Shown here: positions 32,670 to 35,073 of the stretch, in pieces
Numbering within the stretch: position 1 is the stretch's first letter
Layout of the letters: every line of letters begins with the position of its first letter
From: an uncultured Verrucomicrobia subdivision 3 bacterium
GTDB lineage: Bacteria; Verrucomicrobiota; Verrucomicrobiia; Limisphaerales; UBA11358
NCBI GenBank assembly: GCA_903872345.1
Contig: CAIQKM010000139.1
Coordinates: 1-35,073 of the forward strand
Length of the DNA: 35,073 bases
Reading direction: 5' to 3'
Notes under the pieces: generated by a model
What the model was told of the DNA's origin: nothing
Seen by the model: the letters and a program-made list of their open reading frames with translations, nothing else
The model's database searches: none
Translations under genes and position numbers: made by a program

Positions 32670-33325
32670 ATATTCCATACCTAAAACATGGCGATCTGCT
32701 AAAGGAAAAAAACCTTTGGCAAATTTATAAGGCTACATGGAACATCCCTGATAATAGGTTTAACTGGCTGGTCGGAATTATCTCGCTGCTATTCTTTTTA
32801 TGCTATGTCACAATTTCAGGCGACATTAAAGGCATGCATGAACTGCTCCTAAAACTTGCTGAAATTGGATTTAATTCAGCCGTTACGTTACTTGGTTTCC
32901 TCATTGCCGGATTCACCATTTTTGGAAGTTTGGCGAAGCCAGAATTACTCTTAACGATGCTTAAACACACCCACAAAAAGAGTGGCTTGTCGTATTTGAA
33001 ATACAATTTTTTTACTATTATCCGCACTTTTATATACTTTTTGATCTTCGCGGCTTTCCAGCTGATTATTATCGCGATCGGGCAACGGAACGGCATTATT
33101 GCGGAGTTAGTAAAATATTATCCTTTTCTCCAGCCGGTCGCCGGTTTGGCGATTCGGTCTTGCTTGGTGGCTAGTGCAGTTTTGTGGGTAGCAGTATTCT
33201 TAGAACTAAAGTCCTTTGTTTATAATGTTCATCACTTTGTATTCACCATGGTAAAGTTTGAGGCGGTCAACCACAATGAGAAACTTGATGTTGTAGTAAA
33301 GGGAAAATCTGATTCCGACGGCTGA
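32666..33325 (+). CDS. Four-helix membrane protein of the AT-rich pair (RexB-like organisation)
   Basis: I do not recognise a family for this 219-residue protein. Four hydrophobic helices are visible at about 33-51, 69-90, 116-138 and 158-180. A 30-residue polar N-terminus and a polar C-terminus suggest both ends are in the cytoplasm. ATGA overlap with the upstream gene predicts coupled expression. RexB of lambda is also a four-helix membrane protein paired with a soluble partner, but it is shorter (144 residues). Alternatives are a transporter-like accessory protein or a toxin. A bidirectional terminator follows. Confidence 0.65.
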   Translation: MNIPYLKHGDLLKEKNLWQIYKATWNIPDNRFNWLVGIISLLFFLCYVTISGDIKGMHELLLKLAEIGFNSAVTLLGFLIAGFTIFGSLAKPELLLTMLKHTHKKSGLSYLKYNFFTIIRTFIYFLIFAAFQLIIIAIGQRNGIIAELVKYYPFLQPVAGLAIRSCLVASAVLWVAVFLELKSFVYNVHHFVFTMVKFEAVNHNEKLDVVVKGKSDSDG

Positions 33326-33390
33326 TTTGTTGATCGGCTGTTCTCCTCCTAATTATTCCAGCAAGCTGGCGATTCGAATTTTCATACCTA

Positions 33391-33429
33391 AAAAAAGGAT
33401 TCAGCCCGAAGGCCAAATCCTCTTTTTTC
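33391..33429. terminator. Bidirectional terminator between converging genes
   Basis: GGATT-ca-GCC-CGAA-GGC-ca-AATCC is flanked by AAAAAA on the left and TCTTTTTT on the right, so it has a U-tract for both strands. It separates the membrane-protein gene (+) from the DUF932 gene (-). Confidence 0.85.
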
Positions 33430-34411
33430 AATTCCACCCCACCATCTTGTCCATAGCGACAGAATAAGCCCGGGCCTTGGTCTGGTACGAGCCTCCAAAC
33501 CACGACGACACCAAGCGCTGATTCTCGTTCTGGCGGGATTTGCGATGATCCTGCCATTCCGTGACGCCATTGAAGGCCGCCCACAGAGTACCAGCAACAC
33601 CCGGCAGACGATTACCCCGGCCTTGATCGAAGAAGTATTCGCTCCAACTCCGATCCCGTTGCACCAGTTCCATCTTCTCCGGCTCTTTCACTTCGGGATA
33701 GACCGTGGCCAAGTATTCAGACAGACGGTTGCTGTCCATTTTGACCCGTGACATGGCTTGGAACGTCTCCTCCATGTCATCAAACCGTTCATTGATCAGT
33801 CCCAGCATTTGATGGGCTTGCTTGAGTTTATCCCGCACGTCCGCATGATGAACAACCCGACACACCGCCCCATCATTCAGCGCGATGGTCAAAGTGTTCT
33901 GGCATACGACACGGACAGGAGTGAACTTGATCTGAACCGAGCTTTTACCGTCATGGGAGTTGGACAGCAGCAGGTACTTTTCGCTGATGTCCTCCCCCAC
34001 TACCCTGATATGACCAGGCAGTTTGGCCAAGATCCAGACCCGTTCTCCCTGTCCAAGAGCGCCGGCAGTGTGGTAGATGGCGGCATTCTGGCCAACAATG
34101 GGGTCAAAGAACTGGAATGCTTCACGGTTTTGCAGTGGTGTATAGTCCTTTCCCACCACGCCCAAGACCGGATCTGACTTTTGGACGAGGTTGCCAGTTT
34201 TACGAATAACGGCAAACTTGTCAGGAACGGGGATATGTTTGGATCCAGCCGTCAGAGGGAGCTTGATCACGGGCCAGTCGAGGTTGGCGGCTTGGATGGC
34301 TTGCTGTGCCGTTGCCGGTCCATTGAGCTTTACGCCCAGACCATGCCAGGGGACTTCATCAATGTAGAACATCGAGGCCTGACCGTTTTGTATGAGTAGA
34401 TTGTGAGCCAT
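33428..34411 (-). CDS. DUF932 (phage/plasmid-like) protein
   Basis: This 327-residue protein fits the DUF932/phage-plasmid-like family. It has N-terminal FYIDEVPWHGLGVKLNGPAT and the VVGKDYTPLQNREAFQFFDP segment, then YLLLSNSHDGKSSVQIKFTPVRVVCQNTL, and C-terminal LPGVAGTLWAAFNGVTEWQDH. Function is unknown; members are frequent on conjugative elements and phages. It starts a minus-strand cluster with two small unknown genes upstream, consistent with a mobile element. Confidence 0.9.
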   Translation of the reverse strand: MAHNLLIQNGQASMFYIDEVPWHGLGVKLNGPATAQQAIQAANLDWPVIKLPLTAGSKHIPVPDKFAVIRKTGNLVQKSDPVLGVVGKDYTPLQNREAFQFFDPIVGQNAAIYHTAGALGQGERVWILAKLPGHIRVVGEDISEKYLLLSNSHDGKSSVQIKFTPVRVVCQNTLTIALNDGAVCRVVHHADVRDKLKQAHQMLGLINERFDDMEETFQAMSRVKMDSNRLSEYLATVYPEVKEPEKMELVQRDRSWSEYFFDQGRGNRLPGVAGTLWAAFNGVTEWQDHRKSRQNENQRLVSSWFGGSYQTKARAYSVAMDKMVGWN

Positions 34412-34430
34412 ATATGGTTTTCCTTTTAGT

Positions 34431-34712
34431 TTAAGTTTTGGTTTTGCGCATCAGACTGCCCAACGTCACCCGGCTGTTTTGGGGTGAGAAGAGCGGAAGG
34501 ATGTCGCAGGTTTGGGGATAGCAAATATCACCCACATCATTGACCGATACCTGGGTTTCGAGGTCTGGTTGATCAGTGGGCGATACGATGAGTTTGGCCA
34601 GCGCGGGTTCGGTTTTACGGCTGCCGGCTTGCTGACAGTTTTGAGCGGCTTGGGCCAGGGATTCAGCTTTTCCCCAGTAACCCAAGGTCATGACGACGAA
34701 TATAGATTTCAC
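34431..34712 (-). CDS. Small unknown protein upstream of DUF932
   Basis: This 93-residue protein begins with IFVVMTLGYWGKAESLAQAAQNCQQAG, then has a polar middle and a short tail. Small proteins with a similar YWGxxxSLxxAAxNCxxxG start appear beside DUF932 genes in mobile elements, from memory. Function unknown. It ends 19 nt before the DUF932 start, and probably shares its transcript. Confidence 0.6.
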   Translation of the reverse strand: MKSIFVVMTLGYWGKAESLAQAAQNCQQAGSRKTEPALAKLIVSPTDQPDLETQVSVNDVGDICYPQTCDILPLFSPQNSRVTLGSLMRKTKT

Positions 34713-34772
34713 GGTGAGTGTATAATTAGCGGTGAAAGATGTGCGCCCTACTGTATAGAACGCACACCTGGA

Positions 34773-35073
34773 TTAATGACCACACGGCTGGTTTTCGAGC
34801 AGATCATCCTCGGCCGAAATATTACAGTAGAGGCAACGATCAGTTTGAGGGCTGAACACATGCCGGTTCTGTTCCTGCAACCATCCTGAAGTCGTGAGGG
34901 TCTTGATTTCTTTGGCACTGATGAGGGCTGCACCACCACCAAAGGCATCGGTCCGGGGTTTGCTGCAATCGTGACTCCATTCAAAACTGACGCGATAGGT
35001 GAGCTGGAACCGTTGCAGCAGGTGTTGGATGAAGGCACAGACGGCATCAATCCCACCCGAATCACTGTGAACC
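34773..35073 (-). CDS. Unknown protein, partial (5' end beyond window)
   Basis: The frame is open from the right window edge to TAA at 34773-34775, about 99 residues visible. The sequence looks like a folded protein: GIDAVCAFIQHLLQRFQLTY, FEWSHDCSKPRTDAFGGGAA, LISAKEIKTLTTSG, CLYCNISAEDDLLE with a CxxC. I do not recognise it. It belongs to the same minus-strand group as DUF932. I prefer this frame over the one that starts at 35065, which is Ser/Pro-rich and lacks structure. Confidence 0.6.
   Translation of the reverse strand, partial: VHSDSGGIDAVCAFIQHLLQRFQLTYRVSFEWSHDCSKPRTDAFGGGAALISAKEIKTLTTSGWLQEQNRHVFSPQTDRCLYCNISAEDDLLENQPCGH

Noticed and set aside
34748..35065. Alternative 105-residue frame at the right edge
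   Set aside because: It is Ser/Pro/Arg-rich without structure; the frame ending at 34773 looks like a real protein.

Overview
The window looks like the chromosome of a GC-rich verrucomicrobial bacterium (Verrucomicrobiota, most likely near Limisphaerales/Pedosphaeraceae). This is an inference from three things: a prepilin-like protein with an H-x9-DG motif, the arrangement of the cytochrome oxidase genes, and several families of short palindromic repeats between genes. No 16S rRNA gene is present to confirm it.

Layout. Positions 290-5546 carry minus-strand housekeeping genes: trpC, prfB (with an intact programmed +1 frameshift site), a prepilin-like protein, an FHA-domain membrane protein and carA. 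Positions 5634-6676 hold an SRPBCC-fold protein and a SOUL-family protein. Positions 6782-10577 form a translation and nucleotide block: prs, rplY/ctc, pth, rpsF, ssb, rplI (no rpsR between ssb and rplI). ribH follows. Positions 11401-21655 are largely devoted to building an aa3-type cytochrome c oxidase: a secreted monoheme cytochrome c, heme A synthase (ctaA), heme O synthase (cyoE/ctaB), oxidase subunits I, III, IV and II with two small membrane proteins between IV and II, then a SCO copper chaperone and a DUF420/CtaM-like assembly protein. A repeat element and two toxin-antitoxin loci (18904-20354) separate subunit II from the SCO/CtaM pair. A flavin reductase-like protein and an atypical dihydropteroate synthase-like protein close the core region.

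From tRNA-Arg(TCT) at 23504-23580 to the right edge the content is accessory. A tyrosine recombinase lies beside the tRNA, followed by a small HTH protein, an ECF-like sigma factor and an Mrr-type nuclease with an N-terminal EVE/PUA-like region. Next come an EcoRI-family adenine methyltransferase directly coupled to a DUF262-HNH protein, and then the wreckage of a type I restriction system (an hsdS C-terminal fragment, a 54-residue ORF, and an hsdR that has lost its motor core). A markedly AT-rich two-gene unit follows (soluble protein plus four-helix membrane protein, an organisation reminiscent of RexA/RexB). A plasmid/phage-type DUF932 cluster runs off the right edge. This part reads as an integrative defence island with turnover of systems.

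Best candidates for something undescribed: (1) the AT-rich pair at 31674-33325 as a Rex-like abortive-infection module; (2) the EcoRI-type methyltransferase with a DUF262-HNH partner instead of an EcoRI-type nuclease; (3) integrase and Mrr promoters whose -10 boxes lie exactly six bases before the start codon, suggesting leaderless mRNAs; (4) a subunit I without the usual K-channel lysine, alongside a subunit III with a large polar insertion.
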